A DNA stretch of 10,548 nt from Chlorobiota bacterium (GCA_030592565.1 JAUVIX010000105.1:1-10548), one strand, 5' to 3'. Numbered from the stretch's first letter, positions 1 to 6,416 are shown. Numbers and translations: made by a program. The notes: generated by a model not told the origin, from the letters alone.

Positions 1-32
1 AGTTCTTCTGTGACAGAAACCACCTGATTCAA

Positions 33-1553
33 TCATGATAAACTTGTCAGGGAAGTGTTTTCAATTATAAATAGGCCTCCTTCAATGGTATCAAGATTGC
101 CCAAACCCGATAATTGTGTCAATGCCACATTGACCGAAACATATAAGTGTCTCCCGAGTGATTCCAGTTTATCCGTTTCCATCAGACTAACCAGGGATTC
201 ATTCTCATCAATAAAAAAATCCATACCGATTGAAGTTATATTGTCTAAACCTGATAAACTTAACAAGGCGTCATTGTGCCATATTACAAACCAACCTTCA
301 ACGGAAGTTAAACTTTCCAATCCTGAAAGACTATTTAAAGACGAATTGCCTATTATCTCAATATTTTCCCCGACAGAAGTTAAATTTTCTAATCCCAAAA
401 AACTAATTAGGGAAGAATTATATTCTACCCGGAAGTCTTTCTCAATATAAGTTAGGCTACCTAATCCATTTAAACTTGTCAGGATATCGTTAAGTCTAAC
501 TACAAAACTTTCACCGACATAATTAAGATTATCCAAGCCCGATAAACTTGGCAGGGCATGGTTTCCTTTTATCACTAAATATCCATCAATTGTGGTCAAA
601 TTGTTTAATGCTGTTATACTTGTAATGCTATCATTATCATATAAATAAAATTCTCCATCAATTGAAGTTACATTCTCTAAACCTGAAAGATCGGTTAGTG
701 AAGTGGAACTAATTCTAAGATTACCCTTAAAAGCAGTTAATACGGATAATCCATTCAGGTTTGTAATATTCTCTCCCCATATCATAACATCCCCTTCTAA
801 TTCGGTGCAATTGGGATATATCGTTTGAAAATTATCAATCTCTTCTTGTGAATAAAAATAATAGTTACCATAAGGCAGGCAAGGCAATGTAATAGCACAA
901 TTATTAGCCACTTCGGGGATGCTGTTACAACCGCTCCCATTGTGATGAATAATAACTACTCCGTCAGGACTAGTTAAATAATCGCATAAAAAGTCCGCTT
1001 CACAGCTTGTAAGGGAATAGTTATAGCTAATGTTTAAGTTTTCAATTGTTCCTGCATTTAAACTTTCTAATGCGGCCAGGCTGGTTAATGAATCGTTACT
1101 TTGAATTTCGACATCCCCACTGATAGAATTCAGGCTGTTTAGGCCGGTCAGGCTTTTAATAGATTCATTATCAATAATAGCTATGCTTCCTCCGATGGAA
1201 GATAAATTATCAAAGCCGCTTAGATTGGTCAACTTATCATTGTCCTCAATATTCAAATATCCACCAATAGAAATCAAATTTTCCAATCCTGTACAACTTG
1301 ACAAATTTGAGTTGTCATAAATATTTAGATATCCTCCAATTGAGGTAATCACATTCAATCCATTTAAATTTGTTATACCGTAATCGTCAATCGTAACATC
1401 CCCCTCTATTTCTGTACACCCCGGATAATTGATTTGAAAACTATCAATCTCTTCTTGTGAAGAGAAAGTAATACCTTCCGGCAGGCAAGACTGTGATAAT
1501 ACCAAAGTCTGGACAAAGAAACCTAAAACGACAAATAAAATTGATTTCTTCAT
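33..1553 (-). CDS. Secreted leucine-rich-repeat-like surface protein, probably cut short by an in-frame stop
   Basis: This encodes 506 residues from ATG 1553, followed by TGA at 33-35. The N-terminus MKKSILFVVLGFFVQTLVLSQ is a signal peptide, so the protein is exported. The mature part is built from degenerate repeats of about 23-24 residues of the form GLxxLxSIxGxLxIxxNxxLxSLS, resembling receptor-L or bacterial LRR domains. Two cassettes are visible, each opening with CLPxG, SQEEID, FQ and YPxCTE (Cys23 and Cys225). The first ends in a Cys-rich cap (SCEADFLCDYL); the second never reaches one. The stop lies inside a repeat, and the frame beyond it reads LNQVVSVTEE, which continues the repeat if TGA replaces a Gly codon. 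No C-terminal sorting domain is seen. I chose ATG 1553 because an upstream TTG (1589) adds a non-signal tail and falls inside the likely promoter. The ligand or role is unknown; binding or adhesion at the surface is inference. Confidence 0.8.
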   Translation of the reverse strand: MKKSILFVVLGFFVQTLVLSQSCLPEGITFSSQEEIDSFQINYPGCTEIEGDVTIDDYGITNLNGLNVITSIGGYLNIYDNSNLSSCTGLENLISIGGYLNIEDNDKLTNLSGFDNLSSIGGSIAIIDNESIKSLTGLNSLNSISGDVEIQSNDSLTSLAALESLNAGTIENLNISYNYSLTSCEADFLCDYLTSPDGVVIIHHNGSGCNSIPEVANNCAITLPCLPYGNYYFYSQEEIDNFQTIYPNCTELEGDVMIWGENITNLNGLSVLTAFKGNLRISSTSLTDLSGLENVTSIDGEFYLYDNDSITSITALNNLTTIDGYLVIKGNHALPSLSGLDNLNYVGESFVVRLNDILTSLNGLGSLTYIEKDFRVEYNSSLISFLGLENLTSVGENIEIIGNSSLNSLSGLESLTSVEGWFVIWHNDALLSLSGLDNITSIGMDFFIDENESLVSLMETDKLESLGRHLYVSVNVALTQLSGLGNLDTIEGGLFIIENTSLTSLS

Positions 1554-1585
1554 AAGATTGGATTTATGTATAGTACTTTGATAAT

Positions 1586-1594
1586 GCAAATATA
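1586..1594 (-). promoter_or_regulatory. Putative -7 promoter element for the repeat protein
   Basis: The minus strand reads TATATTTGC, an exact match to the Bacteroidota -7 consensus TAnnTTTG. It would place the transcript start near 1580, about 27 bases before ATG 1553. A possible TTTG -33 box (CAAA at 1620-1623 on the plus strand) lies 25 bases upstream, somewhat far for this class. The element is by-eye only. Confidence 0.45.
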
Positions 1595-1635
1595 ATCAAT
1601 ATTGTTATTTGTTATTAAACAAAATCAAATTTCCC

Positions 1636-1644
1636 TACATTTGC
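1636..1644 (+). promoter_or_regulatory. Putative -7 promoter element for the M48 protease gene
   Basis: TACATTTGC fits TAnnTTTG and would start transcription near 1650, about 16 bases before ATG 1666. A TTTG at 1608-1611 could serve as -33 box, but the 24-base spacer is longer than usual. It is back to back with the minus-strand promoter of the repeat protein. Confidence 0.45.
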
Positions 1645-1665
1645 CGCTTCAAAAAAATACAAATA

Positions 1666-2907
1666 ATGGCTCATACAATATTTTATATAATAGTCGGAAT
1701 AATCATTTTTGACTATCTTCTTGAAAGATTCCTGGATTATCTGAACAGTACCTACTACAGCAATGAGCTACCAAAAGAACTTCAGGGTATTTATGATGAA
1801 GAAAAATACAAGAAGGCGCAGGAATATGAAAAGTCAACCACAAAATTTTCAACCGTCACATCCACATTCAACCTCTTTCTGATGCTCATAATGCTGTTTA
1901 CAGGAGGTTTTGCCTATATTGACGAATTTGCAAGACAATACACTCAAAATCCGATTTTAATGGCTCTGATGTTTTTCGGGATTATTGGGCTTGGCGCCGA
2001 TATTCTTTCCACACCATTCTCTCTTTACAGCACTTTTGTTATTGAAGAAAAGTTTGGTTTTAACAAGACTAACCTAAAAACCTATTTCCTTGACAAGCTG
2101 AAAGGATGGCTGCTGGCCGCAATAATTGGTGGCGGATTGCTTGCTGCCATTGTGTGGATTTATGAGACGACCGGAAATTGGTTCTGGATAATAGCCTGGG
2201 CAGTGATAAGCCTGTTTACAATAATTGTGACAATGTTTTATTCCGATATAATTGTACCGTTGTTCAACAAGCAGACACCTCTTGAAGAGGGAGAACTGCG
2301 TAAAGCAATTGAAGCTTTTGCTAATAAGGTCGGGTTTCAGGTAAAAAATATATATGTAATGGACGGCTCCAAGCGCTCTACCAAAGCAAACGCCTATTTC
2401 AGCGGGCTGGGCGCAAAAAAAAGAATTGTTCTATTTGATACGCTTATAAAAGATAATACAACTGAAGAACTAGTTGCTGTGCTGGCGCACGAAATAGGAC
2501 ATTACAAAAAGAAGCATACAACATTGGGAATGCTGATTTTTATAGCCCAGACCGGGATTATGATGTACATTATGTCAATACTTATAGGTAACCCTGTGCT
2601 TTCTCAGGCTCTCGGTGCTACACAGGGAAGTTTCCATATGGGATTACTTGCATTCGGATTGCTTTACAGTCCTATTTCAACTATTTTAAGTCTGGTAATG
2701 AACGTTGTTTCAAGAAAAAACGAATTTGCTGCTGACCGGTTTGCAGGTGAGAACTATAATCCGAAAGCGCTAATGGATGCATTGAAAAAGCTTTCGGTAA
2801 ATCATTTAAGCAATCTTCTGCCCCACCCTGCTTATGTATTTTTCTACTATTCGCATCCGCCACTTTTGCAGCGATTGAAGGCTTTATCTGTAATAGACAA
2901 AAAGTAA
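1666..2907 (+). CDS. M48 family (Ste24/CAAX-type) membrane zinc metalloprotease
   Basis: This 413-residue integral membrane protein has the usual Ste24 length. The zinc site is HEIGH at residues 275-279 (two His ligands and the catalytic Glu), and the third ligand is Glu353 in NEFAADRFA, with the conserved Asp357. Hydrophobic segments lie near residues 2-18, 65-85, 96-118, 147-166 and 172-191, with two more after the HEIGH motif, as expected for the Ste24 fold with an internal active site. Ste24 enzymes cleave prenylated CAAX proteins in eukaryotes; bacterial relatives are thought to act in membrane-protein quality control, so the substrate here is unknown. I chose ATG 1666 because it follows a -7 promoter element and starts directly with the first membrane segment. 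A TTG at 1609 in the same frame lies upstream of that promoter element. The gene ends facing trpB2. Confidence 0.9.
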   Translation: MAHTIFYIIVGIIIFDYLLERFLDYLNSTYYSNELPKELQGIYDEEKYKKAQEYEKSTTKFSTVTSTFNLFLMLIMLFTGGFAYIDEFARQYTQNPILMALMFFGIIGLGADILSTPFSLYSTFVIEEKFGFNKTNLKTYFLDKLKGWLLAAIIGGGLLAAIVWIYETTGNWFWIIAWAVISLFTIIVTMFYSDIIVPLFNKQTPLEEGELRKAIEAFANKVGFQVKNIYVMDGSKRSTKANAYFSGLGAKKRIVLFDTLIKDNTTEELVAVLAHEIGHYKKKHTTLGMLIFIAQTGIMMYIMSILIGNPVLSQALGATQGSFHMGLLAFGLLYSPISTILSLVMNVVSRKNEFAADRFAGENYNPKALMDALKKLSVNHLSNLLPHPAYVFFYYSHPPLLQRLKALSVIDKK

Positions 2908-2946
2908 AAGTCATTCTAAAATTCATTTAAAGACCCCATAGTTTTG

Positions 2947-2968
2947 TGACAAGCGTCCACGCTTGTCA
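2947..2968. repeat. Perfect short palindrome (REP-like candidate)
   Basis: Two 9-base arms, TGACAAGCG and CGCTTGTCA, flank a 4-base loop TCCA. The hairpin lies 40 bases after the M48 stop in the convergent gap. No T-run follows on the plus strand, so it is not an obvious terminator for the M48 gene. Its isolated, perfect form suggests a dispersed palindromic repeat, but only one copy is visible here. Confidence 0.5.
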
Positions 2969-2975
2969 TCAGGTT

Positions 2976-3012
2976 AAATAAAAAGCCTGACCGAAAAAAC
3001 TCCGGTCAAGCT
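2976..3012 (-). terminator. Rho-independent terminator of trpB2
   Basis: Read on the minus strand just after the trpB2 stop, a stem of TGACCG pairs with CGGTCA (3008-3003 with 2993-2988) around a 9-base loop. Past one mismatch it is extended by AGC/GCT (3012-3010 with 2986-2984). It is followed by TTTT, A, TTTA. Position and T-tract support termination of the trpB2 transcript. Confidence 0.7.
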
Positions 3013-3050
3013 AAAAAAATGATCAATATTATTTCACTAACAAATTATCT

Positions 3051-4418
3051 CTATTCAGCAGGGAAGATATCCAACTCTGCAACGCTATCTTTAATCTGCT
3101 TTTCAGATACGCTGTAATCCTGCAAATTACCAGCAAAATATTGATCATAAGAGGCCATATCCACCAAACCGTGACCTGAAAGGTTGAAAAGGATCGTTTT
3201 GTTTTTTCCCTCTTCTCTTGCTCTATTGGCTTCCTTGATAACCTGAGCTATTGCATGTGTTGATTCAGGAGCCGGAATTATCCCTTCTGACCTTGCAAAT
3301 TTCACACCTGCATCAAACGACTCTAACTGGTGAACCGCGGTTGCCTCAATCAATTTATCTTTAAGCAACTGACTTACAATCGGTCCGGCACCATGATAAC
3401 GTAGTCCTCCCGCATGAATCTTAGGAGGCATAAAATTGTGCCCAAGTGTGTACATAGGCAGCAAAGGTGTCATTCCCATAGTATCACCGAAGTCGTAATG
3501 GAATACCCCACGCGTGAGTTTTGGGCAGGACTCCGGTTCAACAGCAACCAGCCTGGTCTTCTTTCCCTGACATAAATTCAGACGGATAAACGGAAACGAT
3601 ATTCCGGCAAAATTGGACCCTCCGCCAAAACATCCGATTACAACATCAGGATAATCATTAGTTTTAGAAAATTGTTTTATGGCCTCCTCCCCTATTATGG
3701 TCTGATGTAATAAAACGTGATTCAACACACTACCCAGAGAATATTTTGCATCAGGGTCTTTAACAGCCATTTCAACAGCTTCCGAAATAGCAATTCCAAG
3801 GCTTCCCGGAGAATTGGGATCCAGCTCAAGAACCTTACGACCTGCTTCTGTCATTGTACTCGGCGAAGGTGCAATCTGCCCTCCCCAGGTATTAACCATC
3901 GATTTCCGGTAAGGTTTCTGATTATAGCTGACTTTTACCATAAACACTTGCAGGTCTATACCAAAAAACTGCGTTGCAAAGCTCAAGGCACTTCCCCATT
4001 GTCCGGCACCTGTCTCCGTAATTATTTTCTTCACACCCTCTTTATAGTTATAATATGCCTGGGGTACAGCAGTATTTGGTTTGTGTGAACCGGCAGGACT
4101 AACACTCTCATTTTTAAAATAAATTCTCACCGGAGCATCAAGCAATTTCTCAAAGTTCCTTGCCCTTACAAGTGGGCTTGGACGCCATATTCTGTAAACA
4201 TCCTGTACTTCTTCCGGGATTTCAATCCATTTCTCCTGAGAAACCTCCTGTTTAATCAACTCCATAGGAAACAAAGGAGCCAGGTCGTCGGGACTAAGCG
4301 GTTGTTTCGTTCCGGGATGTAATGGTGGCAGCATCTTATTAGGCATATCTGCCTGAATGTTGTACCATTTGCGAGGCATTTCGCTCTCTTCAAGGTAAAT
4401 TTTTCTTGTTCTTGACAT
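3051..4418 (-). CDS. trpB2: Tryptophan synthase beta chain, TrpB2 type
   Basis: This 455-residue PLP enzyme condenses indole with L-serine to make tryptophan in the cytoplasm. The PLP lysine is Lys113 in GSHKPN (110-115). Glu135 in ETGAGQWG matches the catalytic Glu of TrpB. GGGSN at 265-269 is the phosphate-binding loop. Length over 450, the N-terminus with KWYN and LHPGTKQP, and ETGAGQW rather than ETGAGQH place it in the TrpB2 subfamily, not classical TrpB1 (about 400 residues). No trpA or other trp gene lies in the window; the neighbours are mnmA upstream and a convergent protease gene. TrpB2 proteins are generally thought not to pair with TrpA in the usual way and may salvage free indole (family knowledge). 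A leader with tandem Trp codons and a terminator sits directly upstream, so control by Trp supply is likely. ATG 4418 is the first start after that terminator and fits family N-termini. Confidence 0.93.
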   Translation of the reverse strand: MSRTRKIYLEESEMPRKWYNIQADMPNKMLPPLHPGTKQPLSPDDLAPLFPMELIKQEVSQEKWIEIPEEVQDVYRIWRPSPLVRARNFEKLLDAPVRIYFKNESVSPAGSHKPNTAVPQAYYNYKEGVKKIITETGAGQWGSALSFATQFFGIDLQVFMVKVSYNQKPYRKSMVNTWGGQIAPSPSTMTEAGRKVLELDPNSPGSLGIAISEAVEMAVKDPDAKYSLGSVLNHVLLHQTIIGEEAIKQFSKTNDYPDVVIGCFGGGSNFAGISFPFIRLNLCQGKKTRLVAVEPESCPKLTRGVFHYDFGDTMGMTPLLPMYTLGHNFMPPKIHAGGLRYHGAGPIVSQLLKDKLIEATAVHQLESFDAGVKFARSEGIIPAPESTHAIAQVIKEANRAREEGKNKTILFNLSGHGLVDMASYDQYFAGNLQDYSVSEKQIKDSVAELDIFPAE

Positions 4419-4459
4419 AATTTGAATTTTTATTGATTAATATTTAAATTAGTGCAAAT

Positions 4460-4489
4460 AAAAAAGGCGTGCCGTAATCGGCACGCCTT
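4460..4489 (-). terminator. Attenuator terminator hairpin ahead of trpB2
   Basis: The minus strand folds AAGGCGTGCCG (4489-4479) with CGGCACGCCTT (4474-4464), a perfect 11-bp GC-rich stem with loop ATTA, followed by further Ts, one A and TTT. It is the strongest hairpin in the window. It ends about 40 bases before the trpB2 start, so transcripts from upstream would stop before the gene unless the stem is prevented from forming. Confidence 0.9.
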
Positions 4490-4558
4490 GTAATATTTTT
4501 AAATAAACAATCGGATTACATCACTTTCGGAGTTCGTAAAGACACCACCAATTGTTTA
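4464..4558 (-). promoter_or_regulatory. Tryptophan transcription attenuator (leader RNA with alternative pairings)
   Basis: Three pairings can be drawn by eye in the leader RNA. First, UAAACAAUUGG (4558-4548, which includes the first Trp codon) pairs with CCGAUUGUUUA (4514-4504): 11 bp with one G-U. Second, GUGAUGUAAUC (4524-4514, which overlaps the leader stop codon) pairs with GAUUACGGCAC (4479-4469, terminator loop plus 3' arm): 10 of 11 positions with one mismatch and one G-U. Third is the 11-bp terminator. The second and third are mutually exclusive, so the second is a candidate antiterminator. A ribosome stalled on the Trp codons would block the first pairing and leave the second free; one that reaches the stop codon would mask the second and allow termination. 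The segments are seen in the sequence; the mechanism is inferred from the known trp and his attenuators of enterobacteria. Confidence 0.8.
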
Positions 4559-4580
4559 ATATGTTATTATTGTTTATCAT
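4521..4580 (-). CDS. trpL: Trp leader peptide (19 residues, tandem Trp codons)
   Basis: The minus strand encodes MINNNNILNNWWCLYELRK and then TGA at 4523-4521. Trp11 and Trp12 are adjacent TGG codons at 4550-4545. Two consecutive Trp codons in a 19-codon ORF are very unlikely by chance in AT-rich DNA, and they sit just where a sensing codon is needed: between a promoter-like element and a terminator before a tryptophan biosynthesis gene. The peptide itself probably has no function; its translation reports charged tRNA-Trp. The ATG lies about 11 bases after the -7 element, giving a very short 5' end, which may be acceptable in a phylum that does not depend on Shine-Dalgarno pairing. The symbol is by analogy with the enterobacterial trp leader. 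Confidence 0.85.
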   Translation of the reverse strand: MINNNNILNNWWCLYELRK

Positions 4581-4591
4581 CTGTTCGGTTA

Positions 4592-4619
4592 CAAAAGTAA
4601 TACTTTTTATAAAAATCAA
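4592..4619 (-). promoter_or_regulatory. Putative promoter of the trp leader and trpB2
   Basis: The minus strand carries TACTTTTG at 4599-4592, an exact TAnnTTTG -7 element, with a TTG at 4619-4617 as possible -33 box 17 bases upstream (slightly short). Transcription would begin a few bases before the leader ATG at 4580. It lies only 37 bases past the mnmA stop, so mnmA read-through could also enter the leader. Confidence 0.5.
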
Positions 4620-4635
4620 GGAAAAAAATAATAAA

Positions 4636-5829
4636 TTATCCTATCACTCCCGACCCCAGCAGCTCCTCATCTTTATACCAGGCTGCAAACTGTCCGGAAG
4701 TTATTCCGCGTTGCGGCTCGTCAAAAACAATATACATTCCATCTTTTTTCTGATATATAACAGCTTTCTGAAGTGCCTGTCTGTACCGTATCCTTACCAA
4801 ATATTCACCCGAATCACCAGTTTGCAGCCTAAGGTCAGCGCGTATCCAGTGAATTTCATTATTGGGTACAAACAGGCCTGTTCTGAAAAGTCCGGGATGC
4901 TTTTTACCCTGCCCAACATAAATAATATTCTCTTTAATGTCGGTAGCTATAACAAACAAAGGCTCCGCTGTTCCTCCCACATCAAGACCTTTGCGCTGCC
5001 CGATTGTAAAAAAATAAGCTCCGTTATGGGTACTCAATATCTTTCCGTCTTCCTTGCTATACTTCCGGTCAGTACAAAAAAATTTTAATCTTTCATTCTC
5101 ATCAGTTACATTTTCGGCAAGCACTGACTCATCTGTCACCTTATCTTTCGGGATTTCAACAATTTCTCCTTTTTTGGCCATTAGTTTCTGCTGCAGGAAT
5201 GTAGGCAGATCAACTTTCCCTACAAAGCAGATTCCCTGTGAATCCTTCTTGTCCGCTGAAGCAAGTCCCTGTTCATGTGCAATGCGACGCACTTCAGGTT
5301 TCAGGATGTCGCCTATTGGGAACAGAGCCTCATTTATCTGCTCTTGTGACAACTGACAAAGAAAATAACTCTGATCTTTATTGGGATCCGTTCCGGCAAG
5401 CAGACGATAATATGTCTTTCCATCCTTTGTGATCTCTTCCTTACGGCAATAGTGGCCGGTTGCAAAATAATCGGCACCTATCTCCCTGACCTTATCAATA
5501 AAAACATCAAACTTTATTTCGCGGTTACACAGCACATCAGGATTTGGTGTTCTGCCTTTTTCGTACTCATTAAACATATAATCGGCAACCTTTTTCATAT
5601 AATCGTTGCTCGAATCGACAATATGTAATGGAATACCGAGTTTTTTAGCAACCAGTTTTGCAACAATCAGGTCCTCTTCCCACGAGCAATCACCACGTAG
5701 GGTAACGCTGCTATCCTTCCAGTTTATCATAAACAGCGCCTCAACATCATATCCCTGCTGCTGCAACAGATAAGCTGCTACGCTGGAATCAACACCTCCG
5801 GAAAGACCTATGATAACTTTCTTTTTCAT
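4636..5829 (-). CDS. mnmA: tRNA-specific 2-thiouridylase MnmA
   Basis: MnmA uses ATP and relayed sulfur to thiolate U34 of tRNA-Lys, -Glu and -Gln in the cytoplasm. The 397-residue protein opens with the PP-loop SGGVDSS (residues 10-16). The two active-site cysteines are Cys101 in NPDVLCN and Cys201 in GICFVG; ATGHY and TIGQRKGL are also typical. Between GEIVEIP and the GxxxxxHNG stretch there is an extra acidic/charged segment of about 33 residues (near 229-261) absent from the E. coli-type enzyme, which explains the longer than usual length. I chose ATG 5829 because it gives the family N-terminus MKKKVIIGLSGG; an in-frame ATG at 5868 would add 13 residues. It is the last gene of the ruvX-def-lipoprotein-mnmA run. 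No terminator is evident between its stop and the trp leader. Confidence 0.95.
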   Translation of the reverse strand: MKKKVIIGLSGGVDSSVAAYLLQQQGYDVEALFMINWKDSSVTLRGDCSWEEDLIVAKLVAKKLGIPLHIVDSSNDYMKKVADYMFNEYEKGRTPNPDVLCNREIKFDVFIDKVREIGADYFATGHYCRKEEITKDGKTYYRLLAGTDPNKDQSYFLCQLSQEQINEALFPIGDILKPEVRRIAHEQGLASADKKDSQGICFVGKVDLPTFLQQKLMAKKGEIVEIPKDKVTDESVLAENVTDENERLKFFCTDRKYSKEDGKILSTHNGAYFFTIGQRKGLDVGGTAEPLFVIATDIKENIIYVGQGKKHPGLFRTGLFVPNNEIHWIRADLRLQTGDSGEYLVRIRYRQALQKAVIYQKKDGMYIVFDEPQRGITSGQFAAWYKDEELLGSGVIG

Positions 5830-5845
5830 TTTCCATCCTCTAATA

Positions 5846-5865
5846 GCTCTGTCAACCCACAGAGC
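5846..5865 (-). other. Inverted repeat just upstream of mnmA
   Basis: GCTCTGT and ACAGAGC form a perfect 7-bp stem around a 6-base loop, 17 bases before ATG 5829 in the lipoprotein-mnmA spacer. No T-run follows, so it is not an intrinsic terminator. It could be a processing or translation-control hairpin, or chance. Confidence 0.3.
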
Positions 5866-5897
5866 CATCTTGCAATCCTTTCAGGTCAAGGCTCAAA

Positions 5898-6416
5898 TTA
5901 CTCCTGTGACTTTGATTTCTCTTCAAACTCCCTAATTAATTGTTCGGGAGATTTGCCAAGATTCTGCAATGAAACTTCAGCATCATCGGCAAATTCATCA
6001 TTGGGATATTTCTCAAGAAATTCCAGATAGATTTCTTTTGCTTTTTGAAGATTTCCAAGGTTATTTTCATAAATATATCCCTGTAGGAACAAGCATTGTG
6101 GTAGTTTGTCAAAATCGGAATAATCACCAATAATTCTTTGAAACAACTTAATTGCCTGTTGCGGCTTGTTCATATTCATAGCAATATCAGCTGCTTTAAA
6201 TAGAAACTCTGGAGCATCAATATCCGATGGATAATTGGCGACATAGCTAACATATGAATTAATCAAAACTACGGCCAAATTAGCATCGCCGGGCTGAGAC
6301 GTGTAAAACGCTTTTTCCTGTTCCTGAATTGTCGATTTCATTTTCTGCTGTGGGGATGAGCAGGATGCAATTATCAGCCCCAAAAATATTAAACTAAAAA
6401 TTTTGTTGTACTTCAT
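5898..6416 (-). CDS. Tetratricopeptide-repeat lipoprotein
   Basis: This 172-residue protein has a lipoprotein signal peptide: positive start, hydrophobic core, then LIIASC with lipidated Cys19. The mature part is helical with TPR-like units, clearest around residues 85-110 (KPQQAIKLFQRIIGDY) and 115-150 (NLQKAKEIYLEFLEKYPNDEFADDAEVSLQNLG). The motif KYPNDEFADDA is typical of TPR outer-membrane lipoproteins such as BamD or CpoB-like proteins, but the protein is shorter than BamD (about 240 residues or more), so I do not assign it to the BAM complex. It is likely a membrane-tethered protein-interaction scaffold. It sits between def and mnmA, 140 bases after def, with no clear promoter in that gap. 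The partner is unknown. Confidence 0.85.
   Translation of the reverse strand: MKYNKIFSLIFLGLIIASCSSPQQKMKSTIQEQEKAFYTSQPGDANLAVVLINSYVSYVANYPSDIDAPEFLFKAADIAMNMNKPQQAIKLFQRIIGDYSDFDKLPQCLFLQGYIYENNLGNLQKAKEIYLEFLEKYPNDEFADDAEVSLQNLGKSPEQLIREFEEKSKSQE

Noticed and set aside
55..450. Open frame of 131 codons on the plus strand
   Set aside because: It is the reverse of the repeat protein; its own repetitiveness (EVKLSNPE, EVKFSNPK) comes from the LRR repeats on the other strand.
1609..1665. Upstream TTG start for the M48 protease
   Set aside because: It lies upstream of the -7 element and adds a tail not expected before the first membrane helix.
3717..4088. Plus-strand open frame of 123 codons inside trpB2
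   Set aside because: The minus-strand TrpB2 is intact with all catalytic motifs; the opposite frame has no recognisable domain.
4454..4461. TTTATTTG on the minus strand as a second trpB2 promoter after the terminator
   Set aside because: It lacks the TA of the -7 consensus and is part of the terminator T-tract; a -33 box would fall in the hairpin.
4419..4635. T-box or TPP-like riboswitch as the explanation for the trpB2 leader
   Set aside because: No T-box sequence (TGGNACCGCG) or other riboswitch core was seen, while the tandem-Trp ORF explains the region.
4552..5088. Plus-strand open frame of 178 codons over the attenuator and the mnmA 3' end
   Set aside because: It overlaps mnmA antisense, uses odd composition and would run through the trp leader; nothing supports expression.
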